64,000 nt of DNA from Akkermansia muciniphila (GCA_945890645.1 CAMDCV010000001.1:162900-226899); one strand, 5' to 3'. Positions 8,844 to 19,323 are shown, numbered from the stretch's first letter. Numbers and translations are program-made. The notes: a model not told the origin generated them from the sequence alone.

Positions 8844-9577
8844 ATGCTATCGCTCTTCTTGGTGCGGCATTGATCGGGGTTACGCTCGGCCTCACGGGGG
8901 CGGGCGGGAGCATCATTACTTTACCAGTGCTAGTGTATCTGGCAGGTGTGGCACCGAAACAGGCGGTTGGCTTAAGCCTATTTATCGTGGGAGTTGCCGC
9001 ATTGGTGGGGGCGATTCAGCGATGGCGCGCAGGGGAAATTCATTTCAAGGCGGTGTTGCTGTTTGCTCTCGCAGGCATGGCAGGTGCGGCTGGCGGCGCG
9101 AGACTTACACCGCTCGTGTCCTCGGCGACTTTGATGATTATCTTCGCGATTCTCATGTTGGTGGTGGCGGCGAATATGCTTTTTGGTTCCAAAAACGAAG
9201 TAACTCAAGAGGTCGAATGCCGTCCGCTGCGCTGTCTGTCAGCAGGGCTAGCGGTGGGTGTTTTGACGGGATTTATCGGCGTGGGCGGAGGCTTTTTATT
9301 AGTGCCTGCGTTGGTGCGATTCGCAAAATTACCGATGCGAGTGGCGACGGGCACTTCGCTGGCGGTAATCGCTTTTAACTCAGCAGCGGGATTTATCAGC
9401 CACTACGGAGAAGCGCCGCCGCGTTGGGACTTGGCACTTTTGTTTGCGGGGATCGCAGCCGTAGGCGTGCTCGCGGGGAGTAAACTGGCGAATCAGTTAC
9501 CCGTGAAAAAATTGCGACAAGGATTCGCGCTGATGGTGATCGCGACCGGTGCCTTCGTGCTGTGGCAAAATTTTTAA
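8840..9577 (+). CDS. TauE/SafE family sulfite/anion exporter
   Basis: A 245-residue, very hydrophobic protein with about eight predicted membrane helices and the two family repeats: GLTGAGGSIITLPVLVYLAG near the N-terminus and GFIGVGGGFLLVPALV in the middle. TauE/SafE proteins export sulfite or organosulfonates. Here the exporter would remove the sulfite or thiosulfate made by the upstream persulfide dioxygenase. The start ATG overlaps that gene's stop (ATGA), suggesting coupling. The 3' end overlaps the convergent serA by four bases. Confidence 0.92.
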   Translation: MNAIALLGAALIGVTLGLTGAGGSIITLPVLVYLAGVAPKQAVGLSLFIVGVAALVGAIQRWRAGEIHFKAVLLFALAGMAGAAGGARLTPLVSSATLMIIFAILMLVVAANMLFGSKNEVTQEVECRPLRCLSAGLAVGVLTGFIGVGGGFLLVPALVRFAKLPMRVATGTSLAVIAFNSAAGFISHYGEAPPRWDLALLFAGIAAVGVLAGSKLANQLPVKKLRQGFALMVIATGAFVLWQNF

Positions 9578-11169
9578 AACGACATCACTAAGACCCGCAG
9601 GATGCCGGGAGTATTGCGAAGTATTTCTAACAGATCGGCGGGTGGCTCTGTATCGACTTCGATGACGGTCACGGCTCGTGAGCGGTCGGCGGTGCGGGAA
9701 AGTGCCATGTTGGCGATGTTTACCGAAGCTGCTCCGAGGAGCGTGCCGACGGTGCCGACCATGCCAGGGCGGTCATCGTTTTCGACGAAAAGGAATTGTC
9801 CGGAGACGTTGGTTTCAACGTTGTGTCCGGCGATGTGAACGATGCGTGGCTGAGTGCCGAGGAAAGTACCTGCAACGGCGATTTCTTCGCTGCCTTTGAG
9901 GATATCGACTTCGATCAACTCAGTGTATGGCGTTTCGATCGCGACAGAGGATTTTTGCACCACGAGGCCAAGAGCTTTAGCGACGGCGGGGGAGTTGATG
10001 AGATTGACTTGCGCTTCGTTGCGAGCGGAAGAGAGATAGCCGGTGAGCACCGAGCGGGTGATGAGTTCGGTATCCATTTCCGCCACGGGGCCGGCAAAGG
10101 AGACGCGGATCGCATCGGCTTGGCCCGGGCCGATTTTGGCGGCAAGTTTGCCGAGGGCGCTGGCGAGGTCCATGTACTTGCCCACTTCGGCGATGGTCTT
10201 GGCGTCGAGGTTCGGCATGTTAACCGCATTGCGGATTTCTCCGGTGACGAGGAAGTCGCGGACTTGGTGTGCAACTTCGATGCCAACGTTTTCTTGCGCT
10301 TCGGCCGTGGAGGCACCGAGGTGCGGCGTGAATACTGTATGCTTGGCGGAAAAGAGCGGGAAGTCGGCGGCAGGTGGTTCTAGTTCATAAACGTCGAGGG
10401 CAATACCCGCTAGGTGGCCGGCATCGAGCGATTCTTTGGCGGCAGCTTCATCGACGAGACCACCGCGAGCGCAGTTGATCACCATCGCGCCCTTGTTCAT
10501 AAGTGCGAGACGTTTGGCATTGATGATATGCTTGGTGTCGTCGTTGAGGGGAATGTGCAGCGTGACGACATCGGCTCCCGTGAGCGCTTGTTCGACGGTT
10601 TCAGCGAGTTCGACTTTTAGTGCCTGTGCGCGAGCAGCGGTGAAAAAGGGATCGTAGGCGATGACATGCATGCCGAAGGCTTGCGCGCGTTTGGCGAATT
10701 CTGTGCCGATGCGTCCCATGCCGAGAATTGCGAGGCGTTTGCCATTGATTTCGCTGCCTTCGAACGACTTGCGGTCCCACTTTCCAGCGATCATTGAGGC
10801 ATGAGCCTGCGGGATGTTGCGCGCTAGAGAAAGCATCAGCGTGAAGGCATGCTCGGCGGTGGAAATGGTATTGCCGCTAGGGGTGTTCATCACCACCACG
10901 CCATGATCCGTGGCGGATTGGCGATCGATGTTATCGACTCCGACACCGGCGCGTCCGATGGCTTTCAAATTTTTTGCCGCAGCAAAAACTTCCGCGGTTA
11001 CTTTCGTTTGCGAGCGAACAACAAGACCGTGATAGTCGCCAATAATTTTTAGCAGTTCTTCTGGTTTCAGACCGGTGTTGACATCGACTTGGATTTCAGA
11101 AGCGGAAGCAAGGGCTTCGACACCTTTATCAGAAATGGGATCGGAAACGAGAACGCGGAAGGTAGCCAT
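9574..11169 (-). CDS. serA: D-3-phosphoglycerate dehydrogenase
   Basis: A 531-residue long-form PGDH that catalyses the first step of serine synthesis (3-phosphoglycerate to 3-phosphohydroxypyruvate, NAD-dependent). It shows the substrate-binding VRSQTKVT, the Rossmann motif GMGRIGTEFA, catalytic ARGG (Arg), DVYELEPP (Glu) and FTPHLGAST (His). An intervening ASB-like domain covers about 320-450, and a C-terminal ACT domain (LFVENDDRPGMVGTVG) probably provides serine feedback inhibition. Length matches the mycobacterial type. Single gene, 79 bp downstream of the PerM-like gene on the same strand. Confidence 0.96.
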   Translation of the reverse strand: MATFRVLVSDPISDKGVEALASASEIQVDVNTGLKPEELLKIIGDYHGLVVRSQTKVTAEVFAAAKNLKAIGRAGVGVDNIDRQSATDHGVVVMNTPSGNTISTAEHAFTLMLSLARNIPQAHASMIAGKWDRKSFEGSEINGKRLAILGMGRIGTEFAKRAQAFGMHVIAYDPFFTAARAQALKVELAETVEQALTGADVVTLHIPLNDDTKHIINAKRLALMNKGAMVINCARGGLVDEAAAKESLDAGHLAGIALDVYELEPPAADFPLFSAKHTVFTPHLGASTAEAQENVGIEVAHQVRDFLVTGEIRNAVNMPNLDAKTIAEVGKYMDLASALGKLAAKIGPGQADAIRVSFAGPVAEMDTELITRSVLTGYLSSARNEAQVNLINSPAVAKALGLVVQKSSVAIETPYTELIEVDILKGSEEIAVAGTFLGTQPRIVHIAGHNVETNVSGQFLFVENDDRPGMVGTVGTLLGAASVNIANMALSRTADRSRAVTVIEVDTEPPADLLEILRNTPGILRVLVMSF

Positions 11170-11248
11170 GGCGCGCGCAAGCTAGTGGGAGAGCGAATGA
11201 CTGTCCAGCGACAAAACAGCCATTTCACGGAAAAGCCACTGCAATCTA

Positions 11249-12541
11249 TCACGTGAGGAGCTCTTGATCAGCCTCGGCGATAGCATCTTCGGCTTCTTCT
11301 ACTTCTTTGATTTTCTTTTCCCAAATAAACCGGCGGAATAGCACCTTGATGGCGGCCGTGAGGGGAACGGCCAACAGGGCACCGACGAATCCACCGAGAA
11401 TGACAGTCCAGAAAACCATCGAAAAAATGACCGTCATCGGGTGCAGCCCCACTGAATCGCCGACGATCTTTGGAGCAGTGACTAGAGAATTGATTTGTTG
11501 GACGACGATAAAAATAATGACCACACCGATTGTGTAGGACATCGGATCCAGTTGCCAGATCGCCCCACCTTTGGCGTGGAACCAACCGATGATGCAAGCG
11601 GGTATCAGGCACAGGATATTGCCGATGTAGGGGATTACGCCGAGAATCGCCATGAAAACACCGATCAAAAATCCATACGGCAGGCCATAAAACGTCAGTG
11701 CGATGCCGACCAATAGACCATCGATGAAGGCCACCAACACCTGACCACGGAAGAACGATATCAAGTAGCCGTTGATTTCTTGTAATGTCTCTACCAACTC
11801 ACTTTTGAAACGCGAGGCCTTGAGAGGCACGTATTCATGCCAGTGTTGCTGAATACTTGCCGAGTCTTTGAGGAAAAAGAATAAATAGATTGGCACCATC
11901 ACCAGACCTAACACAAATCCCAGAATGCCTACGACCTTCGAAGTGCCCATGGTCGTCCATTCCCAAATCCGTCCTTTATAACTGTAAAGAATGCGGCCGG
12001 CACGAGTTTCCCAAAAAAATGCCGATGATTCAGAGATTTTGCGTTTCGGGGTTGGCTCTATGATCGCACCCTCGTCATCAACTTCCGTCAAGATCCAACC
12101 TATGGCATTGCCGCGTTGGGCTGTTTGCTGCTGGCGCAAAAAGGCCGCCACTTGTTTCGAGAGAGAGTCATTTTCCTGCGTAGCAGTTTGGCTTGCTGTG
12201 CTCGCGCTAATTTTTTGTGAAATCATCGCTCGTCCCTGATTGACCCCGGGCAAGATCGCCATGACTAAGAGAAGTGCACCGATTAGAAGTAGCGCATAAA
12301 CGATAATCACTGACTTAAGACGCGAGAATTTCCATTTTTGCAAACGTCGTACCAGGGGATCGAGGAGATACGCCACGATGCCAGCAACGATCACGGGAAT
12401 CAGCACAGGTTGCAGAAAGCCGAATAGTTTTCCGACCAACCAAATCAGGCCGACCACCAACAGACCCAGAATCAGGATGGAAACGCCCGTCGCGGCATTC
12501 CACAGGGTCCGCACTTGGAAGGAAGTAGGATAATTTCTCAT
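11249..12541 (-). CDS. AI-2E/PerM family permease
   Basis: A 430-residue membrane protein of the AI-2E transporter (PerM/UPF0118) family. N-terminal helices come first (about residues 15-45 and 65-90), then a large polar domain around 100-190. The family C-terminal core follows with VPIYLFFFLKD, GQVLVAFIDGLLVGIALTF, GVIPYIGNILCLIPA and VGLHPMTVIFSMVFW. Substrates of the family are varied and mostly unknown; some act as Na+/H+ antiporters. It is divergent from ispF across about 107 bp. Confidence 0.88.
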   Translation of the reverse strand: MRNYPTSFQVRTLWNAATGVSILILGLLVVGLIWLVGKLFGFLQPVLIPVIVAGIVAYLLDPLVRRLQKWKFSRLKSVIIVYALLLIGALLLVMAILPGVNQGRAMISQKISASTASQTATQENDSLSKQVAAFLRQQQTAQRGNAIGWILTEVDDEGAIIEPTPKRKISESSAFFWETRAGRILYSYKGRIWEWTTMGTSKVVGILGFVLGLVMVPIYLFFFLKDSASIQQHWHEYVPLKASRFKSELVETLQEINGYLISFFRGQVLVAFIDGLLVGIALTFYGLPYGFLIGVFMAILGVIPYIGNILCLIPACIIGWFHAKGGAIWQLDPMSYTIGVVIIFIVVQQINSLVTAPKIVGDSVGLHPMTVIFSMVFWTVILGGFVGALLAVPLTAAIKVLFRRFIWEKKIKEVEEAEDAIAEADQELLT

Positions 12542-12648
12542 GCGCGCTGATTGTGTTAGCAGAAAACCCGCCGCTGCCCATGAGAAAAATCAGGTGATTT
12601 TCAATTGCTGTTGCGCTGGGGGATGAATCGGGCGTAGTCTCGCGAGAC

Positions 12649-13122
12649 ATGATAGGAATTGGTTATGACGTGCATCGGTTTGCGGAAGGTCGTCCGCTGA
12701 TTCTTGGTGGTGTGGAAATTCCTCACACGCACGGATTAGAGGGGCATTCCGATGCTGATGTGCTCTCGCATGCCATTGCTGACGCTGTGCTGGGCGCGCT
12801 GGGCGAACCGGACATCGGCCATTTTTTCCCACCGGGTGATCCGGCCTGTAAGGGTATTTGCTCGTTGCGCATCTTAGAAAAATGCCGACAACTCTCTGAG
12901 GAGCTAGGCTATCAGTTAGTGAATGTCGATGCCACCATCGTTGCGGAAGCACCGAAAGTTTTGCCTCATCGCGATGCCATGCGAGCTGCCATTGGTCAGG
13001 CGCTCGGTTTGCCCGCCGCCCGTGTCGGCATCAAAGCAACTACTAACGAAACGATGGGATTTGTAGGCCGAAGGGAGGGAATCGCCGCGATGGCAGTGGC
13101 GATGGTCTGTCCACGGGCGTGA
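12649..13122 (+). CDS. ispF: 2-C-methyl-D-erythritol 2,4-cyclodiphosphate synthase
   Basis: A 157-residue IspF that converts CDP-methylerythritol 2-phosphate to the cyclodiphosphate in the non-mevalonate isoprenoid pathway. It shows the zinc ligands Asp7 and His9 (GYDVHRF) and His41 (DADVLSHA). The substrate-binding region includes DIGHFFPPGD and the C-terminal KATTNETMGFVGR. Length is typical of the trimeric enzyme. The start ATG follows the leader CTCGCGAGAC with no Shine-Dalgarno sequence. ftsH follows 121 bp downstream. Confidence 0.97.
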   Translation: MIGIGYDVHRFAEGRPLILGGVEIPHTHGLEGHSDADVLSHAIADAVLGALGEPDIGHFFPPGDPACKGICSLRILEKCRQLSEELGYQLVNVDATIVAEAPKVLPHRDAMRAAIGQALGLPAARVGIKATTNETMGFVGRREGIAAMAVAMVCPRA

Positions 13123-13243
13123 AGGGGATTTTGCAAAAACTTGCAAAAAACATTTTCCTTTTCCTTGCTGTGGCGTAGGGTGGGGAGCACACAACTGAAT
13201 ATCGGAGGTGCTTCGATACCAGTAATGCGCCTTCTCATTTATC

Positions 13244-15595
13244 ATGTCCGATCAAGATTCCCCACCGCAAGACTCCCGCGATCCAAACCGCAATGCTCCC
13301 GAACCAGCGGGCGTCAATTGGCGTTTGTTTGGCCTGCTGGGCGTGGCACTCCTAGTCCTGAGCATCGCCTATTTTAATGCTGATTCCTTTGGCGGAAAAA
13401 CGAAACTCATGAGCTACAGCGAATTTCGTGGTTATTATGACCAAGGTCTCGTTGTTACCGATAACCCGAAACAGCCTTTCGAAGTTGTTACTCGCGACAG
13501 TCTTTACATCGCAAATATCAACGGTTGGCTCAAGCCTAGCCCCGCCCGCGACACGAATGCGGCCAAGCAGCGCAGCGCTTTTCAAGTACCCATCGATATC
13601 ATTTTGAACCAAGACGTGCTCAATCGCGTGCTCGGTAATGATCTGAAAATCACTCGCTCGGAATCGCTTCCTGCACTTCCTGAAGGTGGCGAAATCCTTA
13701 CCCTGCAAGCATTTCGCAAAGCCCTCGCCGCACAAGAAGTCACTGTCAATGACATGCAATCGCCACTGCGCGTGGTCATCGCGAAGGATAACTCAGCCGT
13801 GCTAGAGGGGGTCCGTGAATGGTATCCTATCGTTGCCAATACCGCACCGATCGATCCCAAAGCGTTGACGCGCTTCGAAGTGAAAGTTGATACATTGATG
13901 CAAAAAGAGGAACTCGCCGAGCTTCTCGCCGCGGGAGCCAAGCGTACCAGTGTCAGCAATACCTTTGCGAACATGATGATGAGCTTGTTGCCGATTATTC
14001 TCATCGTCGGTGTTCTCATCTTCTTCTTCCGTCAGCAAATGAAGTCTGCTGGACGTGGTGCAATGAATTTTGGTCGCAGCAAGGCGCGCTTGCTGACGAT
14101 GGACAAAAATAAAGTTACTTTCAAAGACGTCGCGGGCATTCAAGAAGCCAAGGAAGAGCTTCAGGAAATTGTCGAATTCCTCCGCGATCCCCGCAAGTTT
14201 CAGAAACTCGGCGGCAGCATCCCGAAAGGTGTGCTTATGGTTGGCGCTCCCGGAACGGGCAAAACCTTGCTGGCTCGTGCCATCGCTGGAGAAGCCGACG
14301 TGCCGTTCTTCTCGATTTCTGGCTCGGACTTCGTCGAGATGTTTGTCGGTGTCGGTGCGAGCCGCGTTCGCGACATGTTTGAACAAGGCAAAAAGAATGC
14401 ACCGTGTTTGATTTTCATCGATGAGATCGACGCCGTCGGTCGTCACCGTGGCCAAGGCATGGGCGGCGGTAATGACGAGCGTGAGCAAACGCTCAACCAG
14501 ATGCTCGTGGAAATGGATGGTTTCGATACGCAAGAAGGCGTGATTATCATCGCCGCTACCAACCGTCCCGACGTGCTCGACCCCGCGCTACTGCGTCCGG
14601 GCCGCTTCGACCGTCAGGTCACGGTATCCTTGCCCGATGTCAATGGTCGCGAAGAAATCCTGCGCGTGCACGTGAAAAAAATCAAACTGCAAGCGGGTGT
14701 CGATCTTTCGCGCATCGCCAAAGGTACACCTGGATTTTCTGGTGCGGAACTTGCGAATTTGATCAACGAAGCTGCATTGCTTGCCGCCCGACGCAACCTC
14801 ACGGCTGTGACTCTCGATGAACTCGAAGAAGCACGCGACAAGGTCCGTTGGGGCCGCGAACGACGTAGCTTGGCGATGAGCGATAAGGAAAAAACCGGCA
14901 CAGCTTGGCACGAAGCCGGTCACGCCTACCTTAACGTCATTCTCAAGCACTGTCATCCACTCCATAAGGTAACGATCATCCCACGTGGCCCTTATCTCGG
15001 TGCGACGATGTATCTTCCCGATGGTGACAAATATTCCACACAGAAAAAAGAAGCACTCGATAGCCTTGTGATGACTATGGGTGGTCGAATCGCCGAGCAA
15101 TTCCACAGCGAGGACATTTCCAACGGTGCTGCGGGTGACATTCGGCAAGCCACCCATCTCTCACGCCAAATGGTCTGCGAGTGGGGCATGAGCGAAAAGT
15201 TGGGCATGATCGGCTACAGCGAAACCGAAGGCAGTTCCTTCCTGGGACGCGAGTTTGGAAAAGGTCGCGACTATTCAGAAGCCACCGCGCAAGCGATCGA
15301 CGCCGAGATCAAAAAGCTCATCGACGATGCCTACCAACAAGCCGAGAAACTGCTCAACGAAGGTCGTGACAAAGTAGAGCTCATCGCCATGGCATTGTTA
15401 GAGTTTGAAACGCTCGATGCCAGCCACGTGCGCGACTTAGTCGAGTTCGGTGAAATGAAAGATCCGCCACCAGCGCCCAAACCACCGCCGATTCCTGACG
15501 AGCTAGCGAAAAAAGAAGCTGCTAAGACACCTACCAAGGAAGAGTCACCCGATGACGGTGCCATCCCTGGTGAGGTGGTTGGTGCGCCCGCATGA
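13244..15595 (+). CDS. ftsH: ATP-dependent zinc metalloprotease FtsH
   Basis: A 783-residue membrane AAA+ protease degrading membrane and regulatory proteins. There are two N-terminal helices (about 24-45 and 240-262) flanking an unusually long periplasmic domain of roughly 195 residues; E. coli FtsH has about 70. The AAA module has Walker A GAPGTGKT (near residue 332), Walker [11 protein letters not shown] and the [21 protein letters not shown]. The zinc site HEAGH is near residue 555, with the third ligand Asp in AAGDIRQ. The C-terminal tail is Pro/Lys-rich. The leader is pyrimidine-rich without a Shine-Dalgarno sequence. Confidence 0.97.
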   Translation: MSDQDSPPQDSRDPNRNAPEPAGVNWRLFGLLGVALLVLSIAYFNADSFGGKTKLMSYSEFRGYYDQGLVVTDNPKQPFEVVTRDSLYIANINGWLKPSPARDTNAAKQRSAFQVPIDIILNQDVLNRVLGNDLKITRSESLPALPEGGEILTLQAFRKALAAQEVTVNDMQSPLRVVIAKDNSAVLEGVREWYPIVANTAPIDPKALTRFEVKVDTLMQKEELAELLAAGAKRTSVSNTFANMMMSLLPIILIVGVLIFFFRQQMKSAGRGAMNFGRSKARLLTMDKNKVTFKDVAGIQEAKEELQEIVEFLRDPRKFQKLGGSIPKGVLMVGAPGTGKTLLARAIAGEADVPFFSISGSDFVEMFVGVGASRVRDMFEQGKKNAPCLIFIDEIDAVGRHRGQGMGGGNDEREQTLNQMLVEMDGFDTQEGVIIIAATNRPDVLDPALLRPGRFDRQVTVSLPDVNGREEILRVHVKKIKLQAGVDLSRIAKGTPGFSGAELANLINEAALLAARRNLTAVTLDELEEARDKVRWGRERRSLAMSDKEKTGTAWHEAGHAYLNVILKHCHPLHKVTIIPRGPYLGATMYLPDGDKYSTQKKEALDSLVMTMGGRIAEQFHSEDISNGAAGDIRQATHLSRQMVCEWGMSEKLGMIGYSETEGSSFLGREFGKGRDYSEATAQAIDAEIKKLIDDAYQQAEKLLNEGRDKVELIAMALLEFETLDASHVRDLVEFGEMKDPPPAPKPPPIPDELAKKEAAKTPTKEESPDDGAIPGEVVGAPA

Positions 15596-15689
15596 GTTTC
15601 TTTCGTCGCATCGCGACAAAAACATGCTATCGCACACGATTCAATCGCTGAGTGCTTGACCATCGGTGCATCCCCGCTTTGACTGGCGC

Positions 15690-17444
15690 ATGGCGAATGC
15701 GAAGAGTGAGGGGTTTGTGTGGTTGTGGCATTATTTATCGCGCCACAAAGGAATTTTTCTGCCATCGCTGATCGCTTTGCTATTTACGGCGGGCTTGTCG
15801 CTGGTATTTCCGTGGTTTTTAAAAGACCTCATCGGCGATCCGAGCGATGCACTACGACGTGGAGTAGATCCGGCACGTGTGGTGGAGAAAGTTGATCGTG
15901 ATGTTTTGATCATGGTGGCCGCGTTGGCCTTGCAGGCGTTCATTGGTTACTGGCGCGTGCAGGGATTTATTCGTTCGGGCGAGGCGGCTTTGAATGACAT
16001 GCGCAAGGATTTGTTTGATCATCTCACGGCGCTTCCGGTGTCGTTTTTTCAAGAGCAACGCACTGGCGCGTTAAGCAATCGCATTTCTGCCGACCTCGCT
16101 GTCGTGCGGGAAACGCTCATCACCACAGTGCCGCAGGCGGCTCGTCAGACGGTGATCCTCATCGGTGGTCTGGCGGTGGTTTTTTATTCGTCATGGAAAC
16201 TTTCGTTGATGATGCTGGCCTGCATTCCCTTTGTCATACTGGCAGTGGCGTTGATCGGTCGACGCGTCAAAGCGCACTCGAAGGCTTCGCAGGACGCACT
16301 TTCGGAATCGAGCACGATCGTGGAAGAAGTCTGCCAAGCGATTGCCGATGTGAAATCGTATGGCAATGAAAATTATGAGCAGCACCGTTATGGCAAGAGC
16401 CTGAAGAAGTTTTACGAAGTGACCATACGCGGAGCCCGCACGCGCGGTTTGTTTTTATCGTTCATCATCTTTGTGATGTTTGGCACCATCGCAGCGGTGG
16501 TGTGGTTGGGCGCGCGCATGCTGGCGCACGATGAAATCACGCAGTTGCAGTTCACCTCGTTTATCTTGTTCAGCATTTTTGTCGGCGCATCGTTAGGTTC
16601 CTTTCCGGAAATCATGGCGCAAATTTCGTCCATGAATGGTGCTAGCGAACGACTGCGTGAAATACTTGCCTTGCAACCGGAGCGGCAGGGCGGTGCATCG
16701 CTTCCGCAATTCCGTGGGGAGGTATCCATGGATGGCGTGACTTTCCGTTATCCATCACGCCCTGAGCGCGAAGTGTTACGCGGTGTCACGTTCCAGGCGC
16801 AGCCCGGGCAGCGAGTCGCGCTGGTTGGGTCATCGGGTGGGGGAAAGAGCACGATCTTTTCACTGTTGTTAGGATTTTACGAAGCGGAGTCGGGATCGAT
16901 CCGTTTTGACGGTCAGGATGTTTCCAAACTTGATGTCGCAAAGCTCCGCAAACAGATGGCCGTCGTGCCGCAGGAGGTGATGCTGTTCGGCGGTAGCATT
17001 GCGGAAAACATCGCCTATGGCAAACCGGGTGCAAGCAAAGCGGAGATAGAAGCGGCCGCCCAAGTTGCCAACGCGCATGAATTTATCAGCACGATGCCCG
17101 AGGGTTACGAAACCACTGTCGGACCGCGCGGCGTGAAGCTTTCCGGTGGTCAGCGGCAACGCATCGCCATCGCGCGTGCCGTACTCGCTGATCCGCGGAT
17201 TTTGTTGTTAGACGAAGCCACCAGCGCACTTGATGCCGAGAGCGAGAGACTTGTCAACGAAGCCTTGGAGCGTTTGCTGAAAGGCCGCACCGCATTGGTG
17301 ATCGCGCATCGACTATCCACCGTTCGCAATGCCGACAAAATCCTCGTCGTGCACAACGGGCAGATCGTCGAGAGCGGTACGCATGAAGAGCTCATGGCCA
17401 TGGCAGGGACCTACCGCTTGCTGGTGGAGACACAGTTGGTTTGA
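15690..17444 (+). CDS. ABC exporter, MsbA/ABCB-like half-transporter
   Basis: A 584-residue fused permease-ATPase. Six membrane helices lie in the first 310 residues (FLPSLIALLFTAGLSLVFPW, VLIMVAALALQAFIGYW, and others). The nucleotide-binding domain has Walker A GSSGGGKS near 380, the Q-loop VVPQEVMLFGG, the signature LSGGQRQR near 483 and Walker B ILLLDEATSALD. The ABC module resembles lipid and multidrug exporters; the substrate cannot be read from sequence. An alternative GTG start at 15666 adds eight residues. It lies 94 bp after ftsH with a small hairpin (15605-15617) between. Confidence 0.93.
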   Translation: MANAKSEGFVWLWHYLSRHKGIFLPSLIALLFTAGLSLVFPWFLKDLIGDPSDALRRGVDPARVVEKVDRDVLIMVAALALQAFIGYWRVQGFIRSGEAALNDMRKDLFDHLTALPVSFFQEQRTGALSNRISADLAVVRETLITTVPQAARQTVILIGGLAVVFYSSWKLSLMMLACIPFVILAVALIGRRVKAHSKASQDALSESSTIVEEVCQAIADVKSYGNENYEQHRYGKSLKKFYEVTIRGARTRGLFLSFIIFVMFGTIAAVVWLGARMLAHDEITQLQFTSFILFSIFVGASLGSFPEIMAQISSMNGASERLREILALQPERQGGASLPQFRGEVSMDGVTFRYPSRPEREVLRGVTFQAQPGQRVALVGSSGGGKSTIFSLLLGFYEAESGSIRFDGQDVSKLDVAKLRKQMAVVPQEVMLFGGSIAENIAYGKPGASKAEIEAAAQVANAHEFISTMPEGYETTVGPRGVKLSGGQRQRIAIARAVLADPRILLLDEATSALDAESERLVNEALERLLKGRTALVIAHRLSTVRNADKILVVHNGQIVESGTHEELMAMAGTYRLLVETQLV

Positions 17445-17542
17445 ATATCAGGTCATTCTTCGAATGAGTCTTATAAACAACGGAAAGAGAAAACTTAGAT
17501 TTCTTGTTGACGGTATTTTTCATATTTTGATAGATAACACCT

Positions 17543-18238
17543 ATGCGCAAAAGATTTTTACAAAGAATACCTATCTTGTCGCTGAGCGTAATGATCATTT
17601 CGTCACACGCAAATGCTGCTGAAACCCCGTTTCCCTATGAAAATTGGGTAAACAAAGAAGGAAAAGTCATTGAAGCACGTTTCGAACGCATAAAAGATGC
17701 ACAAACTGTGACTATACAGGCAAAAAATGGTGGCATGCGTTATGACATCAAACGAGCAACTCTAGCAGATGATTCTGATAAAAAAATAATTGGCTACATT
17801 GAAGCAAGTAAAAAAACACTTGTTGATGCAAAGCGATTTGAAGGTGCTGACATCTATAAAGCCGTCGCACTTGGACTAAAGGCGGATGCGGAAACTGCAA
17901 TGGTAGGAAAATCTCTTAGTCTTGACGTTATAGGGATAAGAGTTTCAACTGACAAATTATCGGCCATACTCGAATTAGAGGATGGTCTGTATGCTCGATT
18001 GAGAGTTTCTGGAAAGCTTGAATTTTACGAAATCAACAAACAATTGTTTATGCGAACTACCGCCAAAGGAAAATATGATATTGACCATTATTGGTGGTAC
18101 AATAGTGGCGATGGAGCGATTGCAGAAGGTCGTTTAATAGCGCAAGAAGGTGGTGTGTGGAAATTCCAATTTAGTAGTGACGTAAAGCTTGAATGGGAAA
18201 GAGTCGGCGTGACCGATGGCGTCATTATAACAGATTGA
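17543..18238 (+). CDS. Secreted SHD1-like hypothetical protein
   Basis: A 231-residue protein. Residues 1-25 are a signal peptide (MRKRFLQRIPILSLSVMIIS, with cleavage likely after HANA). The mature N-terminus (WVNKEGKVIEARFERIKD ... GMRYDIKRATLADDSDKKI) resembles the SLA1-homology-like domain often found at the N-terminus of secreted Verrucomicrobia and Planctomycetes proteins. The rest shows no domain I recognise. It is clearly more AT-rich than ftsH or the ABC gene, with many AAA and AAT codons. It is the first gene of an accessory patch (17.5-20.3 kb). Function unknown. Confidence 0.75.
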   Translation: MRKRFLQRIPILSLSVMIISSHANAAETPFPYENWVNKEGKVIEARFERIKDAQTVTIQAKNGGMRYDIKRATLADDSDKKIIGYIEASKKTLVDAKRFEGADIYKAVALGLKADAETAMVGKSLSLDVIGIRVSTDKLSAILELEDGLYARLRVSGKLEFYEINKQLFMRTTAKGKYDIDHYWWYNSGDGAIAEGRLIAQEGGVWKFQFSSDVKLEWERVGVTDGVIITD

Positions 18239-18242
18239 TCAT

Positions 18243-19292
18243 GTGGAAACACTGACACCAGCGGTGATGACTCGCCCCAGAACCTTTTGGAGGCGCTGGA
18301 AATCGCTTGTCATTATGGGGTCATTGGCAGCGCTCATGGGTGCAGGCCTGTATGGGTATGCGACGAAGCCTACCGCTTCCGATCAATTCACTTTCTACCC
18401 TTTCCCGGGTTACGCAGGGGTAGACCTGCGGTCTTTCCATGGACCTGACGAGCATATCGTTATTCCGAAAAGTGTAAAACGGCCCGTTTCCACCACCGCA
18501 TGGCTCGGCGGTTATTTTACCCGCTTTACAGGAATCACAAGCTTGATGCGCCCGATCCCTGTGACAGGATTATCAGGGAACATCTTTTATCAATGCAAAG
18601 CGGTAAAGTCCGTCAAAATCCCCAACACAACCTACCACATCGGCCGCCAAGCGTTTATGGGCTGCACTTCATTGGAATCGGTAACTTTGCCTCGTCACAT
18701 CACCATCATTGACGATTTCACTTTTAATGATTGCCGATCCCTCAAATCTATCACGATCCCCGAATCGGTCACGGCAATCGGCGATTGTGCGTTCAGCGGC
18801 TGTGTTAGCCTAAATTCCATCACCATCCCAAAGTCGGTGCAACGAATCGGTTCAAGTGCATTCAGTGGCACATCGATTACTTCGGCGACAATCCCCGAGG
18901 GCGTTACGATTATTGCTTGTTTCGGTGCTTGCCAAAATTTGCAATTGGTCACACTTCCGCAATCATCGGTGGAGATTGCCAACGGTGCCTTCTCGGATTG
19001 CGTTTCTCTGCGGTCCCTTACGATTCCTGAAGGTGTGGTAAGAATTGGCGCCTACGCCTTCCGTGGTTGTAGCAATCTAACAAGTATTACGCTCCCTGAG
19101 TCTCTCAGAGAAATCGATGTTTGTGCTTTTCAAAGTTCAGGCATTGAAACGATTGTGATCCCTCAGTCTGTGGAAATCGTCGGGCAAAGTGCCTTTGCAT
19201 TTTCTCGTGTAAAAAGTGTTGTCATTAAAAACCCTGCGACAAAAATTGATCCCCTAGCATTTCACGGTTGCTATCAACTGAAAGGTTGGTGA
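18243..19292 (+). CDS. BspA-type leucine-rich repeat protein, membrane-anchored
   Basis: A 349-residue protein with one N-terminal membrane helix (SLVIMGSLAALMGAGLYGYA). Eight or more LRR_5 (BspA/Treponema-type) repeats follow, with the period-23 consensus typified by FNDCRSLKSITIPESVTAIG and FSDCVSLRSLTIPEGVVRIG. Such repeats mediate protein-protein or surface adhesion interactions. The start is GTG at 18243, four bases after the preceding stop; ATG 18267 is an alternative. The region around residues 30-110 is not repeat-like. Probably displayed outside the cytoplasmic membrane. Confidence 0.85.
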   Translation: METLTPAVMTRPRTFWRRWKSLVIMGSLAALMGAGLYGYATKPTASDQFTFYPFPGYAGVDLRSFHGPDEHIVIPKSVKRPVSTTAWLGGYFTRFTGITSLMRPIPVTGLSGNIFYQCKAVKSVKIPNTTYHIGRQAFMGCTSLESVTLPRHITIIDDFTFNDCRSLKSITIPESVTAIGDCAFSGCVSLNSITIPKSVQRIGSSAFSGTSITSATIPEGVTIIACFGACQNLQLVTLPQSSVEIANGAFSDCVSLRSLTIPEGVVRIGAYAFRGCSNLTSITLPESLREIDVCAFQSSGIETIVIPQSVEIVGQSAFAFSRVKSVVIKNPATKIDPLAFHGCYQLKGW

Positions 19293-19323
19293 TAGAGTTT
19301 GGTAAAGCCGAAGGCCTTGGACT

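Noticed and set aside
15605..15617. Hairpin GTCGC-ATC-GCGAC after ftsH as a terminator
   Set aside because: A 5-bp stem followed by A-rich and not U-rich sequence; too weak to call.
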